Shown here piece by piece: positions 15,730 to 25,363 of a stretch of 64,000 nucleotides of DNA. The translations under genes and the position numbers were made by a program. Where the stretch lies: NCBI GenBank assembly GCA_038238915.1, contig JBBSFH010000012.1:1-64000 (forward strand). The letters are read 5' to 3'. The notes under the pieces were generated by a model, which was given only the letters and a program-made list of their open reading frames with translations, did no database searches and had not been told where the DNA came from. This DNA comes from JAVVHE01 sp038238915. Lineage in GTDB: Bacteria; Pseudomonadota; Alphaproteobacteria; Sphingomonadales; Sphingomonadaceae. Position 1 is the stretch's first letter. Every line of letters begins with the position of its first letter.

Positions 15730-16611
15730 ATGCCCGACCCGTCCCGAAGTCCCGATGCCCGTCAAAGCGAGGGTGGCCCTTCGCTGTGGCGCGGCCTACG
15801 ACAATTGCTCACCGGCCACGCGCAGCCGCCGACGCTTCGCGAGGAGATAGAGGACGCGATCGAGGAGCATGCGGCCGACCAGCCCGCCGCGAACGATCTG
15901 AGCCATGCCGAACGGCAGATGCTCACCAACCTGCTGGATCTGTCGGACCGCCGGGTGGAGGACGCCGCAGTGCCGCGTGCCGATATCGTCGCCTTCGCTG
16001 TCGAGCAGCCGTTCAGTGCGCTGGTCGCCGCCTTCGCGGACGCGGGTCACAGCCGTCTGCCCGTATTCCGTACCTCGCTCGACGAGGTGATCGGCATGAT
16101 CCACGTGAAAGACGTCTACGCCAAACTCGCCGCGCACGAGGCCCCTGCACCCGAGACGTTGCTGCGCGAGGTGCTCTACGTGCCAACCTCGATGCGAGTT
16201 CTCGATCTGCTCGCCCGGATGCGGCAGGCGCGCACGCACATGGCGATGGTGATCGACGAGTTCGGCGGCACCGACGGGCTGGTGACGATCGAGGATCTGG
16301 TCGAGCAGATCGTCGGCGACATTGAGGACGAGCACGATGAGGAAATCGCCCCGCAGATCGTCGCGATCGACGGCGGCTGGGAGGCGGACGCCCGCGTCGA
16401 TCTCGCCGAACTGGAGGCGGTTGTCGGTGCCCCGCTGGGGGGCGACGATGTCGACGAGAATGTCGATACGCTGGGTGGGCTGATCGTGGCGTTGGCGGAC
16501 CGTGTGCCCGAGGTCGGCGAAACCGTGGCGCACCCCGCCGGGTGGCGGTTCGAGGTGCTGGCAAGCGACGGGCGCCGCGTGGAGCGGGCGTTGGTAAGGG
16601 TGCCCGCGTAG
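15730..16611 (+). CDS. CorC/HlyC-family CBS-domain protein
   Basis: The protein of 293 residues has two CBS domains (about residues 75-195: VPRADIVAFAVEQPFS, SRLPVFRTSLDEVIGMIHVK, IDEFGGTDGLVTIEDLVEQI). A C-terminal CorC_HlyC domain follows (about 210-290). Such proteins are linked to Mg/Co efflux or regulation and are encoded beside ybeY in most proteobacteria. No N-terminal membrane domain is present, so this is the soluble CorC type. The lnt gene that often follows is missing. Confidence 0.88.
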   Translation: MPDPSRSPDARQSEGGPSLWRGLRQLLTGHAQPPTLREEIEDAIEEHAADQPAANDLSHAERQMLTNLLDLSDRRVEDAAVPRADIVAFAVEQPFSALVAAFADAGHSRLPVFRTSLDEVIGMIHVKDVYAKLAAHEAPAPETLLREVLYVPTSMRVLDLLARMRQARTHMAMVIDEFGGTDGLVTIEDLVEQIVGDIEDEHDEEIAPQIVAIDGGWEADARVDLAELEAVVGAPLGGDDVDENVDTLGGLIVALADRVPEVGETVAHPAGWRFEVLASDGRRVERALVRVPA

Positions 16612-16707
16612 TCAGCGCCCTACCTGACACAGCGGCTCCCGTGGCGGCACCGCTTTCGCCCGCGCTGCTTACGCAGTAATGGAAGGTCTGCCTCCAAGGA
16701 GCCTTGC

Positions 16708-19479
16708 GTGAAGCGTTTCGTCGTCGCCCTCGCCTTGTCCGTCGCCCCCCCCGCGCTTGCCGCCCCCACTCCCGCCCCCCTCGCCGCCCTCACGCGTGCT
16801 GTGGACATCCCCTACACCGCCTTCACGCTCGCCAACGGCCTGCGCGTCGTGGTGCACACCGATCGCAAGGCGCCCGTAGTCTCGCTGCACACGTGGTACG
16901 ATGTCGGTTCGGGTGACGAGCCCGTTGGCCAGACGGGCTATGCGCATCTGTTCGAACATCTGATGTTCGCAGGTTCGGAGCATGTCGCCAACTACGATCT
17001 GCCGCTCGAAAATGCGGGCGGGCAGAATAATGGCAGCACCACACAGGATCGCACCAACTATTATGTCGAGGCGCCCAAGGGCACGCTCGATCTTGCATTG
17101 TTTCTCGAGGCCGACCGCATGGGGCATCTGCTGCCCGCGATCACGCAGGAGAAGCTCGATAACCAGCGCGGCGTGGTTCAGAACGAGAAGCGCCAGGGGG
17201 ACAACCGCCCCTACGGCCTGATCTATTACGCGCTGACCGAGGGCCTTTTTCCGCCTGGCCATCCTTATCATCACAGCGTCATCGGCTCGATGGCCGATCT
17301 CGATCATGCGAGCCTCGCCAACGTGCGCGCATGGTTCGATAACCACTACGCCCCCAACAACGCGGTAATCGCGATCTCGGGCGACATTTCAGCGCAAGAC
17401 GCGCGCGCCAAAGTGGAGCGCTATTTCGGTGCGATCCCGCGCGGTCCCGCAGCCCCCCGGCGCACGCCGAACGTCCCGCGCCCCGTCGCGATCACGCACG
17501 CGACCATGCACGACCGTGTCCCGAACGTCCGGATGTATTTCGCCTGGACCGCTCCGCCCGGCGTCGCGCCGCAATCGACCCCGCTTTCGATCGCATTGAC
17601 CACACTCGCCGATGGCAACAGTTCGCGCCTCTACAACGATCTCGTGCGCGAGACGAAGCTCGCCACCAGCGTGTCGGCAGATACGATCGATGGCCGCCTC
17701 GCCAGCATCGCGCTGATCGTGGTGGACGTGAAACCGGGCGTCGATCCGCGCGCGGTCGAGGCGCGGGTGGACGCGGTGATGAAGCGCTTCCTCGCCGACG
17801 GCCCCACGCAGGACGAGATCGGCCGCGTGGGCACACGCACCGTCGCCGAGACGATTCGTGGCCTCGAACCCGTGGGCGGATCCGCCGCCGCACTTGCGCA
17901 GGGCTGGCTGTTTGCGGGCGATCCGGGTTTCTACAAGACCGAACTCGCGCGCTTCGCCGCCGCAACCCCCGCCACGGTCCAGCAGGCGGCGCGCGAGTGG
18001 TTTGGCCAAGGCGGCTTGCGCCTTTCGGTCCTGCCGGGCGAGCGCGGTGCCGCCGAACTCGCGCTCGTCGGCGCGTCGGGCGTCACCCCCAAGGCGAAGG
18101 CGGACGCGCTGCCCGTGGGCGACGCGAGCCTGCTGCCGCCCGTCCAGCGCATCGATACGCTCACCTTCCCCACGCCCGAGCGCGCCACGCTATCGAACGG
18201 CGTGCATGTCACCTTCGTGCGGCGCACTGCGGTGCCCGTGGTGGAACTGCTCGCGAGCTTCGATGCTGGCAACGCCGCCGATCCGCCCGCCGCGCGCGGC
18301 ACCGAGGCACTGACGCTGGCGCTGATCGACGAGGGCACGCGCACGCGCACCGGCCCGCAGATCGTCGAGGAGGCCGAGCGGCTGGGCGCGCGCGTCAGCA
18401 TCTCGGCCGGATCGGATACCACGCGCGCCAGCCTGTCCGCACTGGTGCCCAATCTGCCCGCCAGCCTCGATCTGTTCGCGGATGTGCTGCGCAACCCCGC
18501 CTTCGCCCCCGATCAGCTTGAGCGCATCCGCGCGATCCAGTTGACCCAAATCGCGCAGGAACAGGCCAGCCCGGGCAGCATCGCCGCGCGCGTTCTGACG
18601 CCCGCGATCTATGGCGCAGATCATCCGTATGCGGGCCCGGCATCGGGTAAGGCGAATGCTGTTTCAAAACTCACCCGCGCCGATCTGGTCGCCTTCCACG
18701 CGCGGTGGATGCGGCCGGACAATATGCAGCTTTTCGTGGTCGGCGATACGACGTTGCCCGCGCTGCTGCCCGAGCTCGAACGCGCGCTCGGCATGTGGCG
18801 TGCCGATCCCGCCACTGCGCGCGGGGTGAAAAACTTCCCGCCCGCCCCCGCCGCGCCGACCGCGCGCATTCTGCTGATCGATCGTCCCAACTCGCCGCAA
18901 TCCTATATTTCGGCGGGGCATCCGCTGGCGGTGAAAGGGACGGACGATCCGCTGCCTCTGAACGTCGCCAACGATCTGCTGGGCGTCACCTTCACCTCGC
19001 GCCTCAACACCGATCTGCGCGAGACGCGTGGCTGGGCCTATGGCGTGCGTTCGGCAGTGCCCGAAACCCGCGAGCAGATGGAGTTCCGCCTCGCTGCGCC
19101 CGTGCAGGCGGACAAGACCGGCGCGTCGATCGAGGTTCTGCGCAAGGATATCGCGGACTATATCGGCCCCAAACCCATCACGACGGACGAACTCACGCGC
19201 GTGGCGAACCTGACGGTGCTGTCGCTGCCGGGCGCGTTCGAGACATCGGGCGCTCTCGTCGCTGCGCTACACTCGAACGCGGTGCTCGGGCGGCCCGACG
19301 ATTATTACGTGAAACTCCCCGCACGCTATCGTGCGCTCACCCCCGCCGATGTCGCGGCGGCCGCGCGCGCGATCGATCCGGCGCGGTTCCAGTGGGTGGT
19401 GGTGGGTGACGCGAAAGTCGTCGCGCCGCAGCTGACCGGACTTGGCTTGCCGGTGGAGGTGCGCCCGGCGGCGAAGTGA
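16708..19479 (+). CDS. M16-family zinc metallopeptidase, two-domain
   Basis: This 923-residue protein starts with a signal peptide (MKRFVVALALSVAPPALAA) and probably acts in the periplasm. The N-terminal half has the inverted zinc motif HLFEHLMF (near residue 78), with the third ligand Glu expected downstream (QRGVVQNEKRQGD region). The second half (from about residue 490) repeats the fold without HxxEH, as in pitrilysin-like bipartite proteases. M16 enzymes degrade short peptides. The stop is overlapped by the glnE GTG (GTGA). Confidence 0.92.
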   Translation: MKRFVVALALSVAPPALAAPTPAPLAALTRAVDIPYTAFTLANGLRVVVHTDRKAPVVSLHTWYDVGSGDEPVGQTGYAHLFEHLMFAGSEHVANYDLPLENAGGQNNGSTTQDRTNYYVEAPKGTLDLALFLEADRMGHLLPAITQEKLDNQRGVVQNEKRQGDNRPYGLIYYALTEGLFPPGHPYHHSVIGSMADLDHASLANVRAWFDNHYAPNNAVIAISGDISAQDARAKVERYFGAIPRGPAAPRRTPNVPRPVAITHATMHDRVPNVRMYFAWTAPPGVAPQSTPLSIALTTLADGNSSRLYNDLVRETKLATSVSADTIDGRLASIALIVVDVKPGVDPRAVEARVDAVMKRFLADGPTQDEIGRVGTRTVAETIRGLEPVGGSAAALAQGWLFAGDPGFYKTELARFAAATPATVQQAAREWFGQGGLRLSVLPGERGAAELALVGASGVTPKAKADALPVGDASLLPPVQRIDTLTFPTPERATLSNGVHVTFVRRTAVPVVELLASFDAGNAADPPAARGTEALTLALIDEGTRTRTGPQIVEEAERLGARVSISAGSDTTRASLSALVPNLPASLDLFADVLRNPAFAPDQLERIRAIQLTQIAQEQASPGSIAARVLTPAIYGADHPYAGPASGKANAVSKLTRADLVAFHARWMRPDNMQLFVVGDTTLPALLPELERALGMWRADPATARGVKNFPPAPAAPTARILLIDRPNSPQSYISAGHPLAVKGTDDPLPLNVANDLLGVTFTSRLNTDLRETRGWAYGVRSAVPETREQMEFRLAAPVQADKTGASIEVLRKDIADYIGPKPITTDELTRVANLTVLSLPGAFETSGALVAALHSNAVLGRPDDYYVKLPARYRALTPADVAAAARAIDPARFQWVVVGDAKVVAPQLTGLGLPVEVRPAAK

Positions 19480-22253
19480 TCCCCGATACGCTCCCGCCCC
19501 CACCCGCCGCCGCGCTCCCCGAGGCGCTCGCCGGGCGCGTGGCGGAGGGCACCGCGCTCGCCCACGCCGCCGCCGCCGCATGGACGCACGCGCCCTTCCT
19601 GCGCGGGCTGCTGCGGGGCGGCGGCGATACGCTCGCCCGCCTCGCCGGCGATGGCCCCGCCCCGATCCTTGCCGATGCGCACGAATACGCGCGCAATCCG
19701 GACGTGCCGACTCCGGAGCGCCTGCGCCGCGCGCGCGGTACGGTCGCGCTCACGGTTGCGCTTGCGGACATCGCGCAACTATGGCCGCTCGAACCCGTCG
19801 TCGGTGCGCTCTCCGCCTTCGCCGATCTGGCACTCCACCAAGCGATCCGCGCCGCGATTGCCGAGCGTGTTCCGGGAGCCGCGCCCACCGGCTTCGTCGC
19901 ACTCGCGCTCGGCAAGCTCGGCAGCCACGAACTCAATTACAGCTCGGACCTCGATCTCATCTTCCTCTACGATCGCGCGGCGGTGCCGCGCCGCCCGCGC
20001 GAGGAGCCCGAGGATGCCGCCGTCCGCATCGGCCGCCGTGTGGTGGAACTGATGCAGGCGCGCGACGGCCACGGCTATGTCGCGCGCATCGATCTGCGGC
20101 TGCGTCCCAGCTCGGAAATCACGCCGATCGCGCTCCCGATCGAAGCCGCGCTCTCCTATTATCATTCCGAAGCCCTGCCATGGGAACGCGCCGCGTTCAT
20201 CCGCGCGCGTGCGTGCGCGGGGGATGTGGCGCTCGGCGAGCAATTCCTCGCCGAAGTCGCTCCCTTCGTCTGGCGCCGCAGCCTCGATTTCCAGGCAATC
20301 GCCGAAGTCCGCGCGGTTTCGCTGCGTATCCGCGATCATTTCGACGCAAGCCAGCATCTGGGCCCCGGCTTCGATCTCAAGCGGGGGCGCGGCGGCATCC
20401 GCGAAATCGAATTCTTCGCGCAATCGCACCAGATGGTCTTTGGCGGGCGCGATCCAGGACTCCGCGCCCCCGCCACGCTCGACGCGCTCGCCGCCCTCGC
20501 CGCCGCCGACCGGATCGATCCCGCGCAGGCGGACACGCTCGCGCGCGCGTACCGCTATCTGCGCGCCGCCGAGCACCGCGCGCAGATGGTGGAGGACGCG
20601 CAGACACATGCGATCCCCGAAGCCGTCGCGGCGCGCGCCAACTATGCGCAGTTCAGCGGCTATCCCGATTGGCCCGCGATGGAGCGCGATCTGGCGGACG
20701 TGACGGGTGCGGTCGCGCCGATTTATCAGACGATCGCGGACGTTCCCGCAGCCTCCACCGTGCCGCGCGACCCCGCTCTGCTGGCGCGGTGGCTGGCGGA
20801 GCGCGGTCTACCGGAAAGCGAAGATGGCGTGCGGCTCGTGGGCGGCTGGATCGCGGGCAACCGGCGCGCATTGCGCTCGGCCCCCGCGCGCAATGGGCTG
20901 GAAGCGGTGCTCCCCGAGTTGCTTGCTGCCTTCGCGACGGCGGTGGATGCCCGCGCGCCGTTGATCCGGTTCGATCGTTTTCTCGATCAGCTTGCGGCGG
21001 GCGCGGGCTTCTTCGCCCTCCTCGCAGCCAATCCCCCGCTGGTCGGTCTCCTGGGCCGGATGCTGTCGGCCGCCCCGGCGCTTGCCGATGCGCTCGCCAG
21101 ACGACCCGAACTTTTCGACGTCCTGCTGGACGCGCGCGCCTTCGCACCGCTCCCGGACGCGGCGGCGCTCACCGCCGAGCTCGCCACGCAATTGGGAAGC
21201 GCGCGCGACGCCGAAGACCGCCTCACGCGGGTTCGCCAATGGACGGGCGAGCGCCGCTTCCAGATCGGCTCGCAACTTGTGGAGGGTCGGGTCGATCCGC
21301 TCGACGCCGCATCGGCCTATGCGGCGCTCGCGGACGCAGCGCTGACCACACTCGCCGCTACCGTCGAGGCCGATTACGCTGCGCAGCACGGCCGTATCCC
21401 GGGCGCGAATCTCATCGTTCTCGCGCTCGGTCGCTACGGTGGCGGCCGATTGACGGCACGATCGGACCTCGATCTCGTCTATCTGCATTCGGGTGCGGAC
21501 GATGCGGTGGCGGACGGCCCGCGACCCGTCCCGGCAAGCCTGTACTTCCACCGCCTCGCCACCCGGCTGACCGCCGCGCTATCGGTGCCCACCGCGGCGG
21601 GAACGCTCTACGAAATCGATACGCGGCTAAGACCTTCGGGGAGCAAGGGGCCGCTCGTGGTCAGCCTGTCCGCGTTCGAACGCTATCAGCGCGAGGAGGC
21701 GTGGACGTTCGAGCACATGGCGCTCACCCGAGCACGCGTTGTGGTGGCGCCATCCAGCGATCGCGCGGCGGTGGAAGCAGTGATCGAAGCCGCGCTGCGT
21801 GCCCCGGGCGATCTCGCCAAGCTCCAGGCCGATGTGCTGGCGATGCGCGGCGAGATGGAGAGGCATCGGCCCGGCGGCGGGCTGTTCGATGTGAAGAACG
21901 GTGCGGGCGGGCTGATCGATATCGAATTCATCGTCCAGTATCTGCAGCTCGCCACGGGCCGTCACCTCACGCCGCGCTTCCGCGACGCGCTCGCCGCGTT
22001 CGCCGCCGAAGGGCTGATCGCGCCGTCCCTGCCCGGCGCGCACGCGCTCCTCACGCGCACGCTGATCGTCGATCGGCTGATCTACGATGCCACCCACGGC
22101 CCGCTGCCCGAGCCGTCCGCGTCCGCCCAGGCGTTGCTGGCACGCGCCTGCGGACAGGGTGACGCAGCCGAGTTGCGTGCCCGGCTCGAAGCCGCCAAGG
22201 CTGAGGTGCGCGCGCAGTGGGGCGTGACATTTGGAACCCCGAGGGAGGGATGA
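19476..22253 (+). CDS. glnE: glutamine synthetase adenylyltransferase / adenylyl-removing enzyme
   Basis: GlnE adds and removes AMP on glutamine synthetase in response to PII and glutamine. The 925-residue protein has two nucleotidyltransferase domains. The N-terminal one has LGKLGSHELNYSSDLDLIF (about residue 148); the C-terminal one has LGRYGGGRLTARSDLDLVYL (about 650). Both keep the Gly-rich loop and the SDLDL metal-binding Asp pair. Each is followed by a PII-uridylyltransferase-like domain (GRGGIREIEFFAQ and GAGGLIDIEFIVQ). It starts with GTG in a GTGA overlap with the M16 gene. Confidence 0.95.
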   Translation: MIPDTLPPPPAAALPEALAGRVAEGTALAHAAAAAWTHAPFLRGLLRGGGDTLARLAGDGPAPILADAHEYARNPDVPTPERLRRARGTVALTVALADIAQLWPLEPVVGALSAFADLALHQAIRAAIAERVPGAAPTGFVALALGKLGSHELNYSSDLDLIFLYDRAAVPRRPREEPEDAAVRIGRRVVELMQARDGHGYVARIDLRLRPSSEITPIALPIEAALSYYHSEALPWERAAFIRARACAGDVALGEQFLAEVAPFVWRRSLDFQAIAEVRAVSLRIRDHFDASQHLGPGFDLKRGRGGIREIEFFAQSHQMVFGGRDPGLRAPATLDALAALAAADRIDPAQADTLARAYRYLRAAEHRAQMVEDAQTHAIPEAVAARANYAQFSGYPDWPAMERDLADVTGAVAPIYQTIADVPAASTVPRDPALLARWLAERGLPESEDGVRLVGGWIAGNRRALRSAPARNGLEAVLPELLAAFATAVDARAPLIRFDRFLDQLAAGAGFFALLAANPPLVGLLGRMLSAAPALADALARRPELFDVLLDARAFAPLPDAAALTAELATQLGSARDAEDRLTRVRQWTGERRFQIGSQLVEGRVDPLDAASAYAALADAALTTLAATVEADYAAQHGRIPGANLIVLALGRYGGGRLTARSDLDLVYLHSGADDAVADGPRPVPASLYFHRLATRLTAALSVPTAAGTLYEIDTRLRPSGSKGPLVVSLSAFERYQREEAWTFEHMALTRARVVVAPSSDRAAVEAVIEAALRAPGDLAKLQADVLAMRGEMERHRPGGGLFDVKNGAGGLIDIEFIVQYLQLATGRHLTPRFRDALAAFAAEGLIAPSLPGAHALLTRTLIVDRLIYDATHGPLPEPSASAQALLARACGQGDAAELRARLEAAKAEVRAQWGVTFGTPREG

Positions 22254-22723
22254 TGGCCGATCTGCAGCCGGGCGACGCCGCCCCCGATTTCGCGCTCGCC
22301 GCCGAAGATGGGCGGACGCTTCGCCTGGCCGACTACGCGGGCCAGAGTTTGGTTCTATATTTCTACCCCAAGGACGATACCTCGGGCTGCACCAAGGAGG
22401 CGCAGGGCTTTTCCGAGCATGTCGCCGCCTTCGCTGCGGCGGGCGCGAAAGTGGTGGGTGTGAGCAAGGACAGCGTGGCCAGCCACGACAAATTCCGCGC
22501 CAAATACGATCTGACGATCGATCTGGGCACCGACCCGGACGGGGCGACCGTGGAGGCCTATGGCGCGTGGGTCGAGAAATCGATGTACGGGAAGAAGTAT
22601 ATGGGGATCGATCGATCCACCTTCCTGGTCGGTGCCGATGGACGCATCGCCGCGCTGTGGCGCAGGGTGAAGGTGCCGGGCCACGTTGAGGCGGTCCTCA
22701 AGGCCACCCGGCAACTCGGTTGA
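22250..22723 (+). CDS. bcp: thioredoxin-dependent peroxiredoxin, Bcp/PrxQ type
   Basis: Bcp reduces hydrogen peroxide and organic hydroperoxides. The 157-residue product contains DAAPDFALAAEDGR and YFYPKDDTSGCTKEAQGF with the peroxidatic Cys near residue 47. The resolving Cys five residues later in E. coli Bcp is Gln here, and no other Cys exists in the protein, so it must work as a one-Cys peroxiredoxin or with an external thiol. The start overlaps the glnE stop behind a strong GAGGGAGG site; a second ATG at 22253 is equally possible. Confidence 0.92.
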   Translation: MMADLQPGDAAPDFALAAEDGRTLRLADYAGQSLVLYFYPKDDTSGCTKEAQGFSEHVAAFAAAGAKVVGVSKDSVASHDKFRAKYDLTIDLGTDPDGATVEAYGAWVEKSMYGKKYMGIDRSTFLVGADGRIAALWRRVKVPGHVEAVLKATRQLG

Positions 22724-22953
22724 GCGATTCCGGCACGCGTTTCATCGCATTAATACCACGGATTGGCGAACCTGAATCGAGCCTAGCGCGACATTATCCA
22801 AGCAATTCAGCGCTTTAAAAGGTTCCATAGTTATTGCGTTCATCTCACACGGTTCGTCGCAAACTTGTCATACACATCCCGCGCGCCCTACAACCCTGTC
22901 AGCCAAGCGACTCGCGGCGAAGGATCATAGTCCCGCCGTTTCGCTGCCAAAAG

Positions 22954-22969
22954 GTGCCTCGGGAGGCAC
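22954..22969. repeat. perfect inverted repeat before the M23 gene
   Basis: GTGCCTC-GG-GAGGCAC is a perfect 7-bp-arm palindrome ending 20 bp upstream of the GTG of the M23 peptidase gene. It could be an operator or a hairpin affecting translation. Nothing else is seen in the 266-bp gap 22724-22989 apart from scattered TTAA words. Confidence 0.4.
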
Positions 22970-22989
22970 AGTGGGTCGGGGAATCGTGA

Positions 22990-24195
22990 GTGAGTACAGC
23001 ATTGATTAGCGCTGATCGGATAGGGTTTGACTTGAATCGTTTCTTTGGTGAACGCTGCACGTATTTGATCGCTTCAAAGCCTCAACGCAACTTTGTGCTG
23101 GCTGCTACGCTTGGTTTCGGTGTGATCGCCTTTGCCACCTACGCCGAGAATCAACTTTCCCGCACCGAACGCGTCAATGCGAGCACGTCCGCCGAATTGC
23201 GCGCCAAATCCGCCGAACTCGTCGCGATGAAGGCGCAAGTCGCATCGATGCGAGTTGGCCTCGCCACGCTCAACGCGAGCGTCCAATCGACCACCGCGCG
23301 TCTAGAGGCGCGCCAGACCGCTATGGCCGCCGTTCTCGGTGGGCAGCGCGCCGACATTCGCTTCGCCGCCGCCTCGGCGGGCGACATGCCCGTGCGCAAC
23401 GCCAGCCTTGCGGCGATCGTGCCCGATGCCGCCACCATCCTCGCCCCGCTCGCGCGAGTCGAGACGCACCAACTCGCGATGGTGGCGAGCGCGACGAGTG
23501 CCGCGCGTGCGCGCTACATCGGCGTGACGGCAACGATCCGCCACCTCGGGCTGGATCCGCATCGCTTCGTGGCGGCGAGCAGCTTTGGCATGGGCGGCCC
23601 GCTCGAGCCCGTCGATGCAGCGCAGGCACCCGCTATCGCGGCGCAGGCGAAGGTGCAGGATCTCTATCAGGCGTGGAACCGGCTCGCTCAGCTTGGCCGC
23701 GCGGCGGCGGCGATCCCGAGCCGGATGCCGGTATCGAATTTCAACTATACCAGTGGTTTTGGCGGTCGTTACGATCCCTTCAGCGGCGGTGCGGCCTATC
23801 ACGCGGGCGTCGACATGGCGGGCGCGATGGGCGAGCCGATCCTGTCGGCCGCGCCCGGTACGGTGGTGCGTGCGGGCTGGTTCGGCGGATACGGCAATTG
23901 CATCGAGATCGATCACGGCCACGGCATGGCGACGCGCTACGGCCACCTGAGCCGCATCCAGGTCCGGCCCGGCGATCATATCGCGGCAGGCGACCAGATC
24001 GGCCGCATGGGCTCGACTGGTCGCTCGACGGGTAGCCACCTCCATTTCGAGGTGCGCGTGGACGGCCGTGCGGTCGATCCGATGCCGTATCTGCGCGCGA
24101 TGCCGACGATCGCCGCGGTGCAGGCCTCCGCCGTCGCGCCATCGGCCCAGGCCGTGGGTGTCGGTGGCCCGGCGCTCAGCGCTTCGGCCTACTGA
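22990..24195 (+). CDS. M23 peptidoglycan endopeptidase with membrane anchor and coiled coil
   Basis: This 401-residue protein has one membrane helix (FVLAATLGFGVIAFATYA, about residues 36-53) and a coiled-coil stretch (about 65-115, repeated Ala/Glu/Leu/Lys heptads). A C-terminal M23 domain (about 250-365) keeps the zinc ligands in AAYHAGVDMAG and GSHLHFEVRVDGRAVDP. It is thus expected to be an active periplasmic DD-endopeptidase. The GTG at 22990 was chosen because the family start follows at once. M23 genes of this shape often lie beside a bactofilin, which is absent here. Confidence 0.88.
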   Translation: MSTALISADRIGFDLNRFFGERCTYLIASKPQRNFVLAATLGFGVIAFATYAENQLSRTERVNASTSAELRAKSAELVAMKAQVASMRVGLATLNASVQSTTARLEARQTAMAAVLGGQRADIRFAAASAGDMPVRNASLAAIVPDAATILAPLARVETHQLAMVASATSAARARYIGVTATIRHLGLDPHRFVAASSFGMGGPLEPVDAAQAPAIAAQAKVQDLYQAWNRLAQLGRAAAAIPSRMPVSNFNYTSGFGGRYDPFSGGAAYHAGVDMAGAMGEPILSAAPGTVVRAGWFGGYGNCIEIDHGHGMATRYGHLSRIQVRPGDHIAAGDQIGRMGSTGRSTGSHLHFEVRVDGRAVDPMPYLRAMPTIAAVQASAVAPSAQAVGVGGPALSASAY

Positions 24196-24231
24196 TTGAA
24201 CGGAGGCGGCGACCGCCCCATCTCACCCGAC

Positions 24232-24561
24232 ATGGACGCGCCCACCCTCACCCCCGCCGCCGCGGCGCGCGTCGCAACGATCGCGCGCAAACAGAACAAG
24301 CCAGCGGCGCTGTTCCGGCTGGGGGTGGAGGGCGGCGGTTGCTCGGGCTTCCAGTATCGCTTCGGGCTGGAAGACGCGCCCGCGCCCGACGATCTGGCGG
24401 TGGTGACCGATGGCGTGACGCTGCTCATCGACGAGACCGCGCTGCCATTCGTGGCGGGCGCTACGGTCGATTACGTCGAGGCGCTCGGCGGATCCTCCTT
24501 CCAGGTGAAAAACCCGGTGGCGACGGCAGGCTGCGGCTGCGGATCTAGCTTCGCGGTTTGA
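24232..24561 (+). CDS. erpA: iron-sulfur cluster insertion protein ErpA
   Basis: ErpA is an A-type carrier that delivers Fe-S clusters to target enzymes. The 109-residue protein has the three conserved Cys: GGGCSGFQYRFGLED (near residue 37) and GCGCGSSF at the C-terminus. The ATG at 24232 gives the normal length; a TTG at 24196 would add 12 residues without homology. The erpA-xthA pairing seen here is common in alphaproteobacteria. Confidence 0.92.
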   Translation: MDAPTLTPAAAARVATIARKQNKPAALFRLGVEGGGCSGFQYRFGLEDAPAPDDLAVVTDGVTLLIDETALPFVAGATVDYVEALGGSSFQVKNPVATAGCGCGSSFAV

Positions 24562-24584
24562 GGAGCGCGCGCTAAGCATCAGCG

Positions 24585-25352
24585 ATGCGCATCGCCACCT
24601 ACAACGTCAACGGCATCGCCGCCCGCCTGCCGCGCCTGCTCGAGTGGCTCGAAGAGACCAAGCCGGAGATCGCCTGCCTCCAGGAAATCAAATGCGTCGA
24701 TGCCGCCTTCCCGGCGGCGGCGGTAAAGGCGGCGGGCTATCACGCGCTGGTTCGCGGCCAGAAGGGCTTCCACGGCGTCGCGATCCTCTCGCGCGCGGCG
24801 GCGACCGAGATTGTGCGCACGCTGCCTGGCGACGACGCGGACGAGCAATCGCGGTACCTGGAAGCCGACGTGCAGGGCGTGCGTGTCGCGTCGATCTATC
24901 TTCCCAACGGCAACCCGCAGCCCGGTCCCAAGTTCGAGTACAAGCTCGCGTGGTTCGCCCGCCTGCGCACGCACGCGCTCAAGCTGCTCGAACGCGATCG
25001 ACCCACCATCCTCGCAGGGGACTACAACGTCTGCCCTACCGACGAGGACGTTTTCAGCGTGCGCGCGATGGCGAACGATGCGTTGATGCAACCCCAATCA
25101 CGCCGCGAATACCGCGAACTCCTGATGCAGGGCTGGACCGACAGCTTACGCGCACGGCATCCCACCGGCCCCATCTACACCTTCTGGGACTATCAGGCGG
25201 GCGCGTGGGACCGCGATCATGGGCTGAGCATCGATCGCGTGCTGCTCGATCCGCTCGCCGCCGATCGGCTGCGCGCGGCGGGGGTGGACAAGGCTTACCG
25301 GGGGCGTGAGCGCGCGAGCGATCACGCGCCGACGTGGGTGGAACTCGCCTGA
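24585..25352 (+). CDS. xthA: exodeoxyribonuclease III
   Basis: XthA is the AP endonuclease and 3'-5' exonuclease of base excision repair. The 255-residue protein begins MRIATYNVNGIAARLPRLLE and contains ACLQEIKCVD with the metal-binding Glu, GDYNVCPTDEDV (about 146-157) with Asp/Asn, and the terminal SDHAPTWVEL with the catalytic His. Length and motifs are typical. Confidence 0.95.
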   Translation: MRIATYNVNGIAARLPRLLEWLEETKPEIACLQEIKCVDAAFPAAAVKAAGYHALVRGQKGFHGVAILSRAAATEIVRTLPGDDADEQSRYLEADVQGVRVASIYLPNGNPQPGPKFEYKLAWFARLRTHALKLLERDRPTILAGDYNVCPTDEDVFSVRAMANDALMQPQSRREYRELLMQGWTDSLRARHPTGPIYTFWDYQAGAWDRDHGLSIDRVLLDPLAADRLRAAGVDKAYRGRERASDHAPTWVELA

Positions 25353-25363
25353 CTAGTCCGGGA

